From Lishizhenia tianjinensis (lineage in GTDB: Bacteria; Bacteroidota; Bacteroidia; Flavobacteriales_D; Crocinitomicaceae): a DNA stretch of 64,000 nt. The position numbers and the translations under genes are program-made. Of this stretch, positions 33,025 through 43,291 are shown piece after piece; position 1 is the stretch's first letter; the number at the start of each line of letters is the position of its first letter. Where the stretch lies: contig NZ_FPAS01000003.1 of NCBI RefSeq assembly GCF_900116425.1, positions 186,001-250,000 on the forward strand, written 5' to 3'. Below the pieces are notes generated by a model that worked only from the letters and a program-made list of their open reading frames with translations, was not told where the DNA came from and ran no database searches.

Positions 33025-34683
33025 ATGAAAGATTTGAATTTATTACAGCAATTCGCACCAAAAAGTGACAAGCCCTTAAATTATGGTAAGAACGCAGTAA
33101 TCTATACACGTGTATCATCAGCCGAGCAAGAGGACAATACCAGTCTTGGTTCACAAAAAAAACATTGTGAAAATTACGCACGAAAAAGAGATCTCAATGT
33201 AGTAGGTTATTTCGGAGGTACTTACGAATCTGCAAAAACAGATGATAGAAAGGAGTTCAATAGAATGTTGAACTTTGTTAAACGCTCTAAGAATATTACG
33301 TATGTAATCGTTTATTCTTACGAGCGTTTTTCTCGTTCTGGAATTAACGGAGCGCAAATTGCAGATGATCTTCTCAAAAAGTATGGGGTAATAACGTTAG
33401 CAGTTACCCAAGAGCTTGATCCAACAACTCCTTCAGGATCGTTCCAACAAAAGATTCTATTCCTTTTCAGTCAAATGGATAACGAAATGAGACGTGAGAA
33501 GTCCATGGCAGGAATGAAAGAAATGCTTTTAGAAGGATATTGGATCTGGGAAGCACCAAGAGGATATATTGATTTGAATAAGGGAGGTAGAGCAAACGAA
33601 AGACAATTGGTTGTTAGTGATGAGGGAAAACTACTCCGAAAGGCGTTTGAATGGAAAGCCTACAAGAAAATGTCTAATGCTGATATAACCAGAAAGCTCA
33701 AAAAGATGGGGATGAAGATTGATGAGCGTAGATTGAACAATCTTTTCTCAAATCCTTTCTATTGTGGAGCTATTACCAGTAAAATGATTCCTGACCAAGT
33801 AATTAAAGGACACCATGAACCAATGGTTCCAGTTGATCTGTTTCTAACTGTAAACGGGATTAGAGAAGAAAACCGTTCTCAGGGCTACACCAAAGATCCT
33901 AATAATGAAAACCTCCCATTAAAGGTATTTACCAAGTGTGACCATTGTCAAGGAACAATCACAGGTTATTTAGCTAAAAGAAAAGGGCTGTACTATTACA
34001 AGTGCCGAACAAGAGGTTGTAAGAATAATAGAAGTGCAAAAGCAATGCACAGTCTTTTTAAAGGGATGCTAGAATCATTTGTTATTGCAAAGGAAGAATT
34101 AGAGATCATCAAAATTTCACTAGAGGAACAATTTGAAAATTTCTTTGAGCAACAACTCAATCAAAAGAAACTTCTAAAAAAGAGTTTGCAGGAAACATTA
34201 TCCAAGATTGAAAAGATCGAAGAAAGATATGTTGTAGGTGAAATTGACAAGGATATGTATGAGAAATTCAAGAAGAAATTCCAGAAAGAGCAGGACGAAA
34301 TTCAAAAAGAACTCAGCAATACTACCCTGAATAGTTCGAACCTCTCAAAAGTGATAGATTTTGCCACAAATATATGCTCAAACCTCCTGAAAATGTGGGA
34401 AAAGGGAGATTTGCATACAAAGCGAGCTTTTCAAGAAATGCTGTTTCCAGAGGGAATTATCTACAATCGGAAGCATGATAGAGTTCGAACTCCTAGAATT
34501 AACACCTTCTTTTCACCAATCCCAGAGTTAGCAAGGCTTTTGAAGGGAAATAAAAAAGGGGATTCCACTTTTTTAAGTGAAATCCCCCATGTAGGGTGGA
34601 AGATGGGATTCGAACCCACGGCCTCCGGAACCACAATCCGGCGCTCTAACCAACTGAGCTACAACCACCATGTAAAGAACTAA
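33025..34683 (+). CDS. Large serine recombinase (integrase) of the element
   Basis: A 552-residue protein. The N-terminal resolvase domain has IYTRVSSAEQ with nucleophile Ser31, and SYERFSRSG. The recombinase domain spans about 170-310. A zinc-ribbon follows (CDHCQGTI...YKCRTRGCKNNRS), then a long coiled-coil region (about 365-445). From about residue 530 the frame reads through the antisense strand of a tRNA-His gene (MGFEPTASGTTIRRSNQLSY), which cannot be native protein. The true end of the gene was probably exchanged on integration, so attR most likely lies between about 34.54 and 34.60 kb. Confidence 0.92.
   Translation: MKDLNLLQQFAPKSDKPLNYGKNAVIYTRVSSAEQEDNTSLGSQKKHCENYARKRDLNVVGYFGGTYESAKTDDRKEFNRMLNFVKRSKNITYVIVYSYERFSRSGINGAQIADDLLKKYGVITLAVTQELDPTTPSGSFQQKILFLFSQMDNEMRREKSMAGMKEMLLEGYWIWEAPRGYIDLNKGGRANERQLVVSDEGKLLRKAFEWKAYKKMSNADITRKLKKMGMKIDERRLNNLFSNPFYCGAITSKMIPDQVIKGHHEPMVPVDLFLTVNGIREENRSQGYTKDPNNENLPLKVFTKCDHCQGTITGYLAKRKGLYYYKCRTRGCKNNRSAKAMHSLFKGMLESFVIAKEELEIIKISLEEQFENFFEQQLNQKKLLKKSLQETLSKIEKIEERYVVGEIDKDMYEKFKKKFQKEQDEIQKELSNTTLNSSNLSKVIDFATNICSNLLKMWEKGDLHTKRAFQEMLFPEGIIYNRKHDRVRTPRINTFFSPIPELARLLKGNKKGDSTFLSEIPHVGWKMGFEPTASGTTIRRSNQLSYNHHVKN
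34552..34587 (-). terminator. Intrinsic terminator of tRNA-His
   Basis: GGGGATTcCACTT (34558-34570), loop TTTT, AAGTGaAATCCCC (34575-34587): a 13-bp stem with one mismatch. On the minus strand a run of six T follows (A-run 34552-34557). It lies just downstream of the tRNA and inside the apparent recombinase frame. Confidence 0.8.
34595..34669 (-). tRNA. tRNA-His (anticodon GTG)
   Basis: The cloverleaf on the minus strand has a G(-1) extra base, D-stem GCTC/GAGC, anticodon stem CCGGA/TCCGG with loop TTGTGGT, and T-arm GTGGG/CCCAT with TTCGAAT. The discriminator is C73 and no CCA is encoded. The acceptor pairs GTGGTTG with CTTCCAC, leaving T5-T68 and T6-T67 unpaired; the exact complement would be CAACCAC. 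The 3' strand may have been altered by integration of the element. A terminator follows and a TAnnTTTG promoter precedes it. Confidence 0.9.
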
Positions 34684-34727
34684 TCTCAAAGCTTTCAAGT
34701 AACCTTTCTTGCTTCCGTTAGCGGGTG

Positions 34728-34735
34728 CAAATATA
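34728..34735 (-). promoter_or_regulatory. -7 promoter element TATATTTG of tRNA-His
   Basis: On the minus strand TATATTTG fits TAnnTTTG about 60 bp upstream of the tRNA 5' end, with a TTG about 21 bp further up as the -33 element. Confidence 0.55.
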
Positions 34736-34811
34736 TTAAATTTAGATTTACATAAACAACATTTTTCAGCTTTTTTTTCATTAAATTAGAGAAAAAGAAA
34801 ATTCAAACTTT

Positions 34812-35303
34812 ATGACTAGCTCAGAACTCATTGTAAATGAATTCAAAAGGCGTGTTTTTGTAGAATCATATTCTCGAATTTTTAAATGCCTTTCTATGAT
34901 ATCGGATGAAGAATTGTGGTTTACCCCCAATAAAAACACACCGAGTATAGGTTCTTTAGTGCTTCATTTATGCGGAAACGGAAAACAATGGATAGTTTGT
35001 GGTATAGGAAGTGCAGCCGATCATAGGGATAGAGACAGAGAATTCGAAAAACATTTAAACATTAAAAAGAGCGAATTGGTCTTTGTGATGGAAAACCTTA
35101 AAGTTCAAATTACAGAGGTACTACACAGTATAAAGGATGAAGATTTACATCAATCCAAACAAATTCAGGGAATGGATGAAAACGTATTTTCAGTTTTGGT
35201 GCATGTACTTGAACACTTTTCTTACCACACCGGTCAAATCACCACCTTAACAAAAATCATCACCAATAAACAAACGGGCTATTATCAAGACATAGGTTTA
35301 TAA
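34812..35303 (+). CDS. DinB/DUF1572-like putative metal-dependent protein
   Basis: A 163-residue four-helix-bundle protein of the DinB-like type (DUF1572). The three metal-ligand histidines are visible in LVLHLCGN (about residue 52) and in HVLEHFSYHTGQI (about 136-146). Members are putative hydrolases or thiol transferases, often stress-induced; the substrate is unknown. It is a single gene on the chromosomal side of the element. Confidence 0.8.
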   Translation: MTSSELIVNEFKRRVFVESYSRIFKCLSMISDEELWFTPNKNTPSIGSLVLHLCGNGKQWIVCGIGSAADHRDRDREFEKHLNIKKSELVFVMENLKVQITEVLHSIKDEDLHQSKQIQGMDENVFSVLVHVLEHFSYHTGQITTLTKIITNKQTGYYQDIGL

Positions 35304-35336
35304 ACAAATCTTGTTAATAACAATCAAAGCAACTTC

Positions 35337-35366
35337 TTGTACTATACTTCTTAAGCGCTAATTTTG
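35337..35366 (+). promoter_or_regulatory. Bacteroidetes promoter of the oxidoreductase gene
   Basis: TTG (35337-35339), 19 bp, then TAATTTTG (35359-35366): the exact -33/-7 spacing of the Bacteroidetes consensus. The start codon follows 18 bp later. Confidence 0.7.
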
Positions 35367-35384
35367 TAGGAAACACAAATAGAT

Positions 35385-36383
35385 ATGCTAAAGATAGGAG
35401 TTTTGGGTGCGGGTCACCTTGGTAAAATTCACATCAAATTAATACTAGAATTGAAGGATGAATACCAATGCGTTGGTTTTTATGATCCCTCAGATGAAAA
35501 TGCTCAAACGGTAATAGACACTTATGGTTTAAAACGCTTTGGAAGTATAGAGGAATTAATTGCCGAAGTGGATTGTGTAGACATCGTTACTCCAACTATC
35601 TCGCATTACGATTGCGCGGCCTATGCATTGCGTAATTCTAAGCATGTCTTTATAGAAAAGCCCATTACAGAAACTGTAGAGGAAGCCAAATCACTGATTG
35701 CTTTAGCCCATGAGGCCGATGTAAAAGTACAAGTTGGTCATGTTGAACGTTTCAACCCAGCTTTTCAAGAAGCCCTACCCCACTTCAATAACCCTATGTT
35801 TATAGAAACGCACCGTTTGGCGCAATTCAACCCAAGGGGTACAGATGTTCCCGTAATTTTGGATTTGATGATACATGATCTAGACATCATACTCAGTGTG
35901 GTCAACTCTCCTGTAAAACGTGTTTCTGCATCTGGTGTAGCTGTTGTGTCAGACACTCCCGACATCGCCAATGCTCGATTAGAATTTGAAAATGGATGTG
36001 TTGCCAACCTTACTTCCTCTCGTATTTCTATGAAGAACATGCGTAAATCTCGTTTCTTCCAAAAAGATGCTTACATCAGCGTTGACTTTTTAGAAAAGGA
36101 ACTTGAAGTTGTTAAGATGGAAAATGTAGAGGGAGAACCAGGACCTTTTGACATGGTGTTGGAATTAGGAAATGGAAAACCTGATAAAAAGATTTTATTC
36201 GACAAACCAGAGGTAGGAGAAATAAATGCCATTAAGGAAGAATTAAGAACCTTCGCTGTGGCCATCAATACAAACACAACTCCGAAAGTGCCTATAGAAG
36301 ATGGATACAATGCCTTAGTAGTTGCCACTGAAATTTTAGAAAAATTAAAAATGACGGGGAACATTGTTAGCAACAATATTTAA
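35385..36383 (+). CDS. Gfo/Idh/MocA-family oxidoreductase
   Basis: A 332-residue protein with an N-terminal Rossmann fold (IGVLGAGHLGKIH, about 3-15), the EKP motif (HVFIEKPITETVEEA, about 89-103), the HVERFNPAF segment, and His in MIHDLDIIL. This family oxidises or reduces sugars and related carbonyls with NAD(P). It lies upstream of a lipoprotein and an exopolysaccharide sugar transferase, which suggests a nucleotide-sugar or lipid A/EPS role; the exact substrate is not readable. Confidence 0.88.
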   Translation: MLKIGVLGAGHLGKIHIKLILELKDEYQCVGFYDPSDENAQTVIDTYGLKRFGSIEELIAEVDCVDIVTPTISHYDCAAYALRNSKHVFIEKPITETVEEAKSLIALAHEADVKVQVGHVERFNPAFQEALPHFNNPMFIETHRLAQFNPRGTDVPVILDLMIHDLDIILSVVNSPVKRVSASGVAVVSDTPDIANARLEFENGCVANLTSSRISMKNMRKSRFFQKDAYISVDFLEKELEVVKMENVEGEPGPFDMVLELGNGKPDKKILFDKPEVGEINAIKEELRTFAVAINTNTTPKVPIEDGYNALVVATEILEKLKMTGNIVSNNI

Positions 36384-36512
36384 GGTTCTATAACGTTCTT
36401 TTTCTAATATTTAACACTTTTGTAGTCTGTTAAAAAAGAATAAATCAATAGTGAATGCTATGGCGTTCTCTTTTCTTTGAGGAAAATTGATTGATTTCTT
36501 AAAAAATACACG

Positions 36513-37367
36513 ATGAAAAACTTATTATTTCTCTGTCTTACAGCCTTTATTATCAATGGTTGCGCTAAAAAAATTGACGATCCACTTTGGTTAAAAGTTG
36601 ATAAGTTTCAGCTCAACGATAATCCCTTTGCTTCCAACCAAGGAGAATTAACCGAAAACATTACGGACGCCTGGGTGAACATGGATGGTAAAATTCTAGG
36701 TGTATTTTCTTTACCGATAAAAATTCCAATTATCGCAGATGAAGGAGAACATAATTTCATCATTATTCCGGGTATTAAGAACAACGGTATTAGTTCTACG
36801 AAATCGAGATTTACATTGGTAGAACCTTATTCTATAGATTTAAATCTTACGAAAGGAGACACTGCTTCTATTTCTCCTGAAACACAGTACTACGAGGACC
36901 TGACTTTTTGGATAGAAGATTTTGAAAACATCAACAATTTAAAATTAGAAGAGTCTACAGCTTCATTGGCCAGTTTAGAAACTACTAACAATCCTAATAT
37001 TGTTGCTTATGGTAACTATTGTGGTCATATCCAATTGACAGATGACGATTCGTTATTCTACGCATATTCTACCACTCCTTTAACTTTGCCAACGAATGGC
37101 CGTGTTGTTTACATGGAGGTTGATTTCAGAACCACGCACGATTTGAGTACTCGTTTCATCCAATCTAAAGATGGAAACACGACTGATGAAGCAATTGCAA
37201 CTATGGCCGCTCAAGATAACCCGAAATGGACAAAGATCTATTTCAATTTAAATGAGTTACTCTCTGTCTACGACAACTCAGATTTTTATGGTGTAGCATT
37301 AAGAGCCATTAAAAATAAGGTGGGGGATCAAGACATTTATATAGATAACATTAAGGTGATATACTAG
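36513..37367 (+). CDS. Hypothetical lipoprotein
   Basis: A 284-residue protein with a lipoprotein signal peptide (MKNLLFLCLTAFIINGC; Cys17 as lipid site). The first half reads as a repeated beta-sandwich, the second half (FWIEDFENINNL..., about 138-284) resembles carbohydrate-binding-like jelly-roll domains. It is likely an outer-membrane or periplasmic lipoprotein. It ends 6 bp before the sugar transferase, so the two are probably cotranscribed. Confidence 0.75.
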   Translation: MKNLLFLCLTAFIINGCAKKIDDPLWLKVDKFQLNDNPFASNQGELTENITDAWVNMDGKILGVFSLPIKIPIIADEGEHNFIIIPGIKNNGISSTKSRFTLVEPYSIDLNLTKGDTASISPETQYYEDLTFWIEDFENINNLKLEESTASLASLETTNNPNIVAYGNYCGHIQLTDDDSLFYAYSTTPLTLPTNGRVVYMEVDFRTTHDLSTRFIQSKDGNTTDEAIATMAAQDNPKWTKIYFNLNELLSVYDNSDFYGVALRAIKNKVGDQDIYIDNIKVIY

Positions 37368-37373
37368 TACTAC

Positions 37374-38765
37374 ATGCAGAAAAAATTTACTTCTATATTA
37401 GTTGCTACCGACTTTCTAATGGCCTCATTGGCTTGGGCTAGTTTCTTTTTCTTTAGAAAAACAGTAATTGAAGATGCACCATTTTCTGTAAATACTGAAT
37501 TTATACTGGGAGTAATTTTAATTCCATCTTTTTGGATTACCCTTCATGCTTTATTAGGTACCTACATCAACCCCTTGCGCTTATATAGAATGAAAATTCT
37601 GAGTCTAACGGCATTAAGCACACTAGTTGGTACGGTAGTTATCTTCTTTGCTTTTCTTTTGGATGATGAGATAGATGGTCATCATCTCTATTATAAATCC
37701 ATAAGCGCTGTATTTCTTTTACAGTTTTTCTACACCTTGGTTCCTCGATTTATTATCGTAAACAACTTGGTTAAAAAAGTACATGCGGGTAAAATAGGAT
37801 TCAACACCTTGTTAATTGGTGGGAGTCAAAAAGCTGTAGACATACATGATGAGATCAAATTCAATCATCAAAACTCTGGAAATAAATTTATAGGCTTTGT
37901 CAACCTCAACGGCATAGATAAAAACTTGGAAGACAGGCTCCCTTATTTAGGGCATTTCAATGATTTCGATAAAATCATTGCCGATTTAGACATAGAAGAA
38001 GTGATCATTGCATTAGATTCTACAGAGCACGAGAAACTTCGAAAAATCATTGCTAAAGTTTCAGGTAGAGATTTAAAAATCAAGGTGATTCCAGATATGT
38101 ACGACATTCTTTCGGGATCGGTAAAAATGAACAATATTTTTGGAGCCCCTTTGATTGAACTCAATTCAGAAATCTTACCTGTTTGGCAGCGCGTTTTGAA
38201 AAGAGGAATAGATGTGATTTGCGCAAGTATCGCTCTCATCCTTCTAACCCCCGTATACATAACGCTAGCCATTCTTGTAAAAACATCTTCAGAGGGTCCT
38301 ATCTTTTTCAAACAAGACAGAATAGGTAAAAATGGCATCCCTTTTAAAATCATTAAGTTTAGAACGATGTACATAGATGCCGAAAAAGCTGGTCCACAAC
38401 TTTCTTCTTCGCATGACCCTCGCATCACTAAAATTGGACGCATTATGCGAAAAATGCGTTTGGATGAATTCCCGCAATTCTGGAACGTTGTAAAGGGAGA
38501 TATGTCTTTGGTTGGACCTAGACCTGAACGTCAATACTTCATTGATAAAATACTCGTTGTAGAGCCTCAATTTACCCAGTTAAACAAAGTTAGACCAGGA
38601 ATTACTTCTTGGGGACAGGTGAAGTACGGTTACGCTGAGAACGTGCATGAAATGATACAGCGTATGAAGTATGACTTGCTTTATTTAAAGAACATGTCAT
38701 TGGCCTTAGACTTTAAAATAATGCTTTACACTATACTTATCGTTTTTAAAGCCAAAGGGAAATAA
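37374..38765 (+). CDS. Polyprenyl-phosphate glycosyl-1-phosphate transferase (WcaJ-like)
   Basis: A 463-residue membrane protein. Five membrane helices (four in the first 130 residues, one near 278-300) and a Rossmann-like middle domain precede the bacterial sugar transferase domain: FKQDRIGKNGIPFKIIKFRT, then LDEFPQFWNVVKGDMSLVGP with the catalytic DE and LVGPRP. It starts polysaccharide repeat units by transferring a sugar phosphate to undecaprenyl phosphate. It probably works with the preceding oxidoreductase and lipoprotein in surface glycan synthesis, though no further glycan genes are in the window. Confidence 0.92.
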   Translation: MQKKFTSILVATDFLMASLAWASFFFFRKTVIEDAPFSVNTEFILGVILIPSFWITLHALLGTYINPLRLYRMKILSLTALSTLVGTVVIFFAFLLDDEIDGHHLYYKSISAVFLLQFFYTLVPRFIIVNNLVKKVHAGKIGFNTLLIGGSQKAVDIHDEIKFNHQNSGNKFIGFVNLNGIDKNLEDRLPYLGHFNDFDKIIADLDIEEVIIALDSTEHEKLRKIIAKVSGRDLKIKVIPDMYDILSGSVKMNNIFGAPLIELNSEILPVWQRVLKRGIDVICASIALILLTPVYITLAILVKTSSEGPIFFKQDRIGKNGIPFKIIKFRTMYIDAEKAGPQLSSSHDPRITKIGRIMRKMRLDEFPQFWNVVKGDMSLVGPRPERQYFIDKILVVEPQFTQLNKVRPGITSWGQVKYGYAENVHEMIQRMKYDLLYLKNMSLALDFKIMLYTILIVFKAKGK

Positions 38766-39527
38766 TTAAATGTACCCTTTTATATCATACACGATGTAAC
38801 CGACCATTTCTTTTATTAAATCCGTCCATCCTGAAAAAGCTTCTCCTGACGGCAGAACATATTCATCCCAATACAGATACAAATCGTTACCTGTGTATTG
38901 ATCTGTAGGGAAAACATCTACGGGTATATTTAGGTTTTCAAAAACCGCTTTGGCTCTTCTCATATGTCGGGCAGAGGTTACCAACAATAAGTTTTCTAAA
39001 CCTAAAGAATCGATTATGTCTTTTGAATACAAAGCGTTTTCATAGGTATTGCGTGATTGGGTTTCAACGAGAATATCCTCGCTTGGAAAGTCAAAGGATA
39101 CAAGCTCATTTTTGAGTCGTTCTGCTTCCCTTAAATCCCTTCCAAAAACATATCCGGAATCACCAGTAATTAATATTTTTTCCACCCTGCCAGTTTTGTA
39201 CAAATGTAGGGTTTGCCAAAGTCTATCTATCCCTCTTCTGCAACTGATCCGACCGGCATCACTATCCCACTCTATCATACCACTTAAAACAATAGCCGTC
39301 TGGTAATCCTTTAATTCTTCTGTTTTTACAGCATGAATTTCCCATCCGTGTAGACATACCTTCAAGAGGGCCGGGTTAGAAAATACGAGCGTGATTACCA
39401 CAGTGGAAATCCCAAGTCGTTTCTTCCATTTCACAGATTTGATCAATATGGTTAACACAAGCAATACAATGACCCAAACCAAAGGTTGGAGGAAGAAATA
39501 AACGATTTTAGAGAGAATGAAAAACAT
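38766..39527 (-). CDS. YdcF/ElyC-like DUF218 membrane protein
   Basis: A 253-residue protein with two N-terminal membrane helices (about 7-26, 33-50). The DUF218 domain follows: TAIVLSGMIEWD (about 77), KILITGDSG (about 117), ETQSRNTYENALYS and LLVTSARHMRRA. Relatives (YdcF, SanA, ElyC) act in envelope or cell-wall homeostasis. It converges on the sugar transferase with no gap. Confidence 0.85.
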   Translation of the reverse strand: MFFILSKIVYFFLQPLVWVIVLLVLTILIKSVKWKKRLGISTVVITLVFSNPALLKVCLHGWEIHAVKTEELKDYQTAIVLSGMIEWDSDAGRISCRRGIDRLWQTLHLYKTGRVEKILITGDSGYVFGRDLREAERLKNELVSFDFPSEDILVETQSRNTYENALYSKDIIDSLGLENLLLVTSARHMRRAKAVFENLNIPVDVFPTDQYTGNDLYLYWDEYVLPSGEAFSGWTDLIKEMVGYIVYDIKGYI

Positions 39528-39669
39528 GTTTGCAAAGTAGTATTATTCTAAGGTTAAATATTAGTCATACATAAAATAAAAAATCACCAACGCTTATCAA
39601 TTATAGGCCTTAAAGATTTTTGGTCCCAAAGATATTTCTTATTATTATACCCAAACAATTAAACATAAT

Positions 39670-40491
39670 ATGTCAGAAATAGGAAATGTATTCGATAAGT
39701 ATTCCCCTTTAATTATCTCTTGGGGTGTTCAAATTATTACTGCAATAATAATTTTAGTGGCCGGTTTATGGTTGACCAAGTTCATCACTAAAAAGTCCAA
39801 TTCCTTAATGGAGAAAAGAAATGTAGATGCAGGTTTAAGAACCTTCTTACGTTCTATGATTAACATCGTATTGAAGCTCTTGGTTTTTATTACAGCCATT
39901 ACACAACTCGGTTTCGAAATGACTTCTTTTGTTGCAATTTTAGGTGCGGCAGGTTTGGCAGTAGGTATGGCTTTCAGCGGAACCCTAAGCAACTTTGCAG
40001 GAGGAGTGATGATTTTGGTATTTAAACCTTACAAGGTTGGTGATTTCATTGAAGCGCAAGGAGTTTCAGGAACAGTTCAGGAGATACAAATTTTCAACAC
40101 TATCCTAACAAAATTAGACAACAGAACAATCTTTTTACCGAATGGTCCAACCGCAAGTGGAACAATTACCAACATTACAAGAAATGAAAACAGAAGAGTT
40201 GACTTTTCTTTCGGTATTGCTTACGGGGAAAGTTATCAACTAGCAGTAGAGACGATAAAAAGTGTTGTAGCTACGTGTGATAAGGTAATAGACGAGCCAG
40301 CTCCTTTCTACGGATTAGGAGAATTGGCTGATTCATCGGTAAACATTACGGTAAGGTTATGGTGTAAAACACCAGATTACTGGGATGTATATTTTTACAT
40401 GAATGAGAAGATATATGAAGCCTTTGAAAAGACAGAAGGATTAAGTATACCTTTCCCACAGATGGATGTTCACGTGGACAAGTTGAATTAA
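39670..40491 (+). CDS. MscS-family mechanosensitive channel
   Basis: A 273-residue protein with three membrane helices (about 14-36, 60-82, 86-112). The pore-helix pattern is AILGAAGLAVGMAFSGTLSNFAGG (cut for length), with FKPYKVGDFIEAQGVSGTVQEI as the beta domain start. It is a small-conductance tension-gated channel releasing solutes on osmotic downshock. Single gene with a terminator. Confidence 0.93.
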   Translation: MSEIGNVFDKYSPLIISWGVQIITAIIILVAGLWLTKFITKKSNSLMEKRNVDAGLRTFLRSMINIVLKLLVFITAITQLGFEMTSFVAILGAAGLAVGMAFSGTLSNFAGGVMILVFKPYKVGDFIEAQGVSGTVQEIQIFNTILTKLDNRTIFLPNGPTASGTITNITRNENRRVDFSFGIAYGESYQLAVETIKSVVATCDKVIDEPAPFYGLGELADSSVNITVRLWCKTPDYWDVYFYMNEKIYEAFEKTEGLSIPFPQMDVHVDKLN

Positions 40492-40521
40492 GACGGGAAG
40501 GTTTTAGAATTAGAGATAAGG

Positions 40522-40550
40522 AGGCGCGGCTTTGGGGTTGCGCCTTTTTT
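40522..40550 (+). terminator. Intrinsic terminator after the MscS gene
   Basis: AGGCGC (40522-40527), 12-nt loop, GCGCCT (40540-40545), then T-run to 40550. Confidence 0.8.
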
Positions 40551-40580
40551 ATGTCTTCATATTTATGGTTGGGCGCAATT

Positions 40581-41399
40581 CTAACTGCTTTCAGAAGCTA
40601 TGCGGATCAGGGTCCTGAATTTATCTTCTTTACCATACCGGAAATTGTACTTAAAACAATATTCATCTAAAACATTTTGCAAATACATAAATGAAACATG
40701 ATGAAAAACACCTTTTAATTCCCTTAAAAAATTAGATAAAATTTTCCTCTCCCAATTCTTATACAAGGTCCTTGACTCTATCGATTTTCTCAAATATTTA
40801 GGATAAATCTCATATACCTTAAACCTGCTAAGTAAGATTTTTTTATTCCGAAAAGATTCCTTTCCCCGAAGTTCAGTACTCATTCTTCTATACCTATTGT
40901 GAAGGTATTGTGGAATTTCTAAACGAATAAAATCCAAACCTCCAGCCACCTGTTTTCCATAAAAAACACTGAAGTAATCACATTCCTTTTCTATACCCAC
41001 TTCAATGGCACTTCTTTTAGAAAAATATGCCTTCAGATTAACTTCTCCCATTACTTTTCTGATTTTCTGCACCATATAAAATACCGTTTTATATCTGTTA
41101 ATCTTGATCAGTCGAGTAATCTCGCAAATTGACAATGTTTTCTTTGTTTCCGTAAGTAAATAAATCACTTCTAACCAGGTAAGTAAAGACAAATTACTGT
41201 CCTTTATAAAAGTAAGTGACTTGAGAGAATGAAATTTACTACAAGATGAGCATTTCCATCCTACTCTTCTATCACTCCAACGCAATTTAGCTTGCTTACA
41301 ATGTTTACAGGATGTGATTTTCTTTTGGTAGGCAGACTTAAAATATTCGATAGCTTTTTCCTCTGAGTTAAACTCAGCATAAAATTTAGATGGTAACAT
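40581..41399 (-). CDS. Degenerate IS1595-type transposase-related protein
   Basis: A 272-residue protein. The N terminus has the IS1595-type zinc ribbon (ITSCKHCKQ, WKCSSCSKFHSLKSLTF) and helical region; the end has the HHVSFMYLQNVLDEYCFKYNFR pattern typical of the C-terminal part of ISXO2-like transposases. The catalytic DDE core is not seen: where VEVDET would be it reads AIEVGIEKEC, and the second Asp region is missing. It is therefore an inactive or domesticated derivative. No inverted repeats were found flanking it. Confidence 0.7.
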   Translation of the reverse strand: MLPSKFYAEFNSEEKAIEYFKSAYQKKITSCKHCKQAKLRWSDRRVGWKCSSCSKFHSLKSLTFIKDSNLSLLTWLEVIYLLTETKKTLSICEITRLIKINRYKTVFYMVQKIRKVMGEVNLKAYFSKRSAIEVGIEKECDYFSVFYGKQVAGGLDFIRLEIPQYLHNRYRRMSTELRGKESFRNKKILLSRFKVYEIYPKYLRKSIESRTLYKNWERKILSNFLRELKGVFHHVSFMYLQNVLDEYCFKYNFRYGKEDKFRTLIRIASESS

Positions 41400-41500
41400 A
41401 TTATTTTAGGTTGATTGAGAATAAGTTACGAAAAACTCAAACCAATTCCAAAAACAGTCACAATTGCGCCCTATCAACTTTTTTCAACTAAATAAGGCAC

Positions 41501-41532
41501 AAAAAAAAGTGCCAACCCTCTGGTCAGCACTT
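41501..41532 (-). terminator. Intrinsic terminator of the ABC-F gene
   Basis: AAGTGC (41507-41512) pairs with GCACTT (41527-41532); the minus-strand message then runs into a T-run (A-run 41501-41508). Confidence 0.8.
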
Positions 41533-41558
41533 TCTTCTTTCTATTTCATTTTACCCCC

Positions 41559-43220
<1,662 letters not shown>

Positions 43221-43291
43221 TCAGAATGAAGCATTAAGAAGTGATAATGTAGGATTTCTATCTTTTCCTTTACAAATACATCTTAGCAATC

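Larger units (their letters stand above)
15135..34594 (+). mobile_element. Integrated virus-like mobile element next to tRNA-His (limits approximate)
   Basis: About 19 kb of mostly plus-strand, tightly packed genes ends in a large serine recombinase whose reading frame runs into the tRNA-His gene. That places the right end at or just before the tRNA. The left end was not found; I put it near the terminator at 15.1 kb, where gene content changes from defense to element genes, but it could lie further left and include the defense island. Contents are small membrane proteins, beta-rich candidate capsid proteins, cell-wall enzymes, a methyltransferase-helicase, a RecA-like ATPase and a patatin. 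No conjugation or tailed-phage hallmark genes are visible. Confidence 0.65.

Noticed and set aside
40581-41399. Active IS1595 insertion sequence
   Set aside because: Catalytic DDE residues are not visible and no terminal inverted repeats or target duplication were found.
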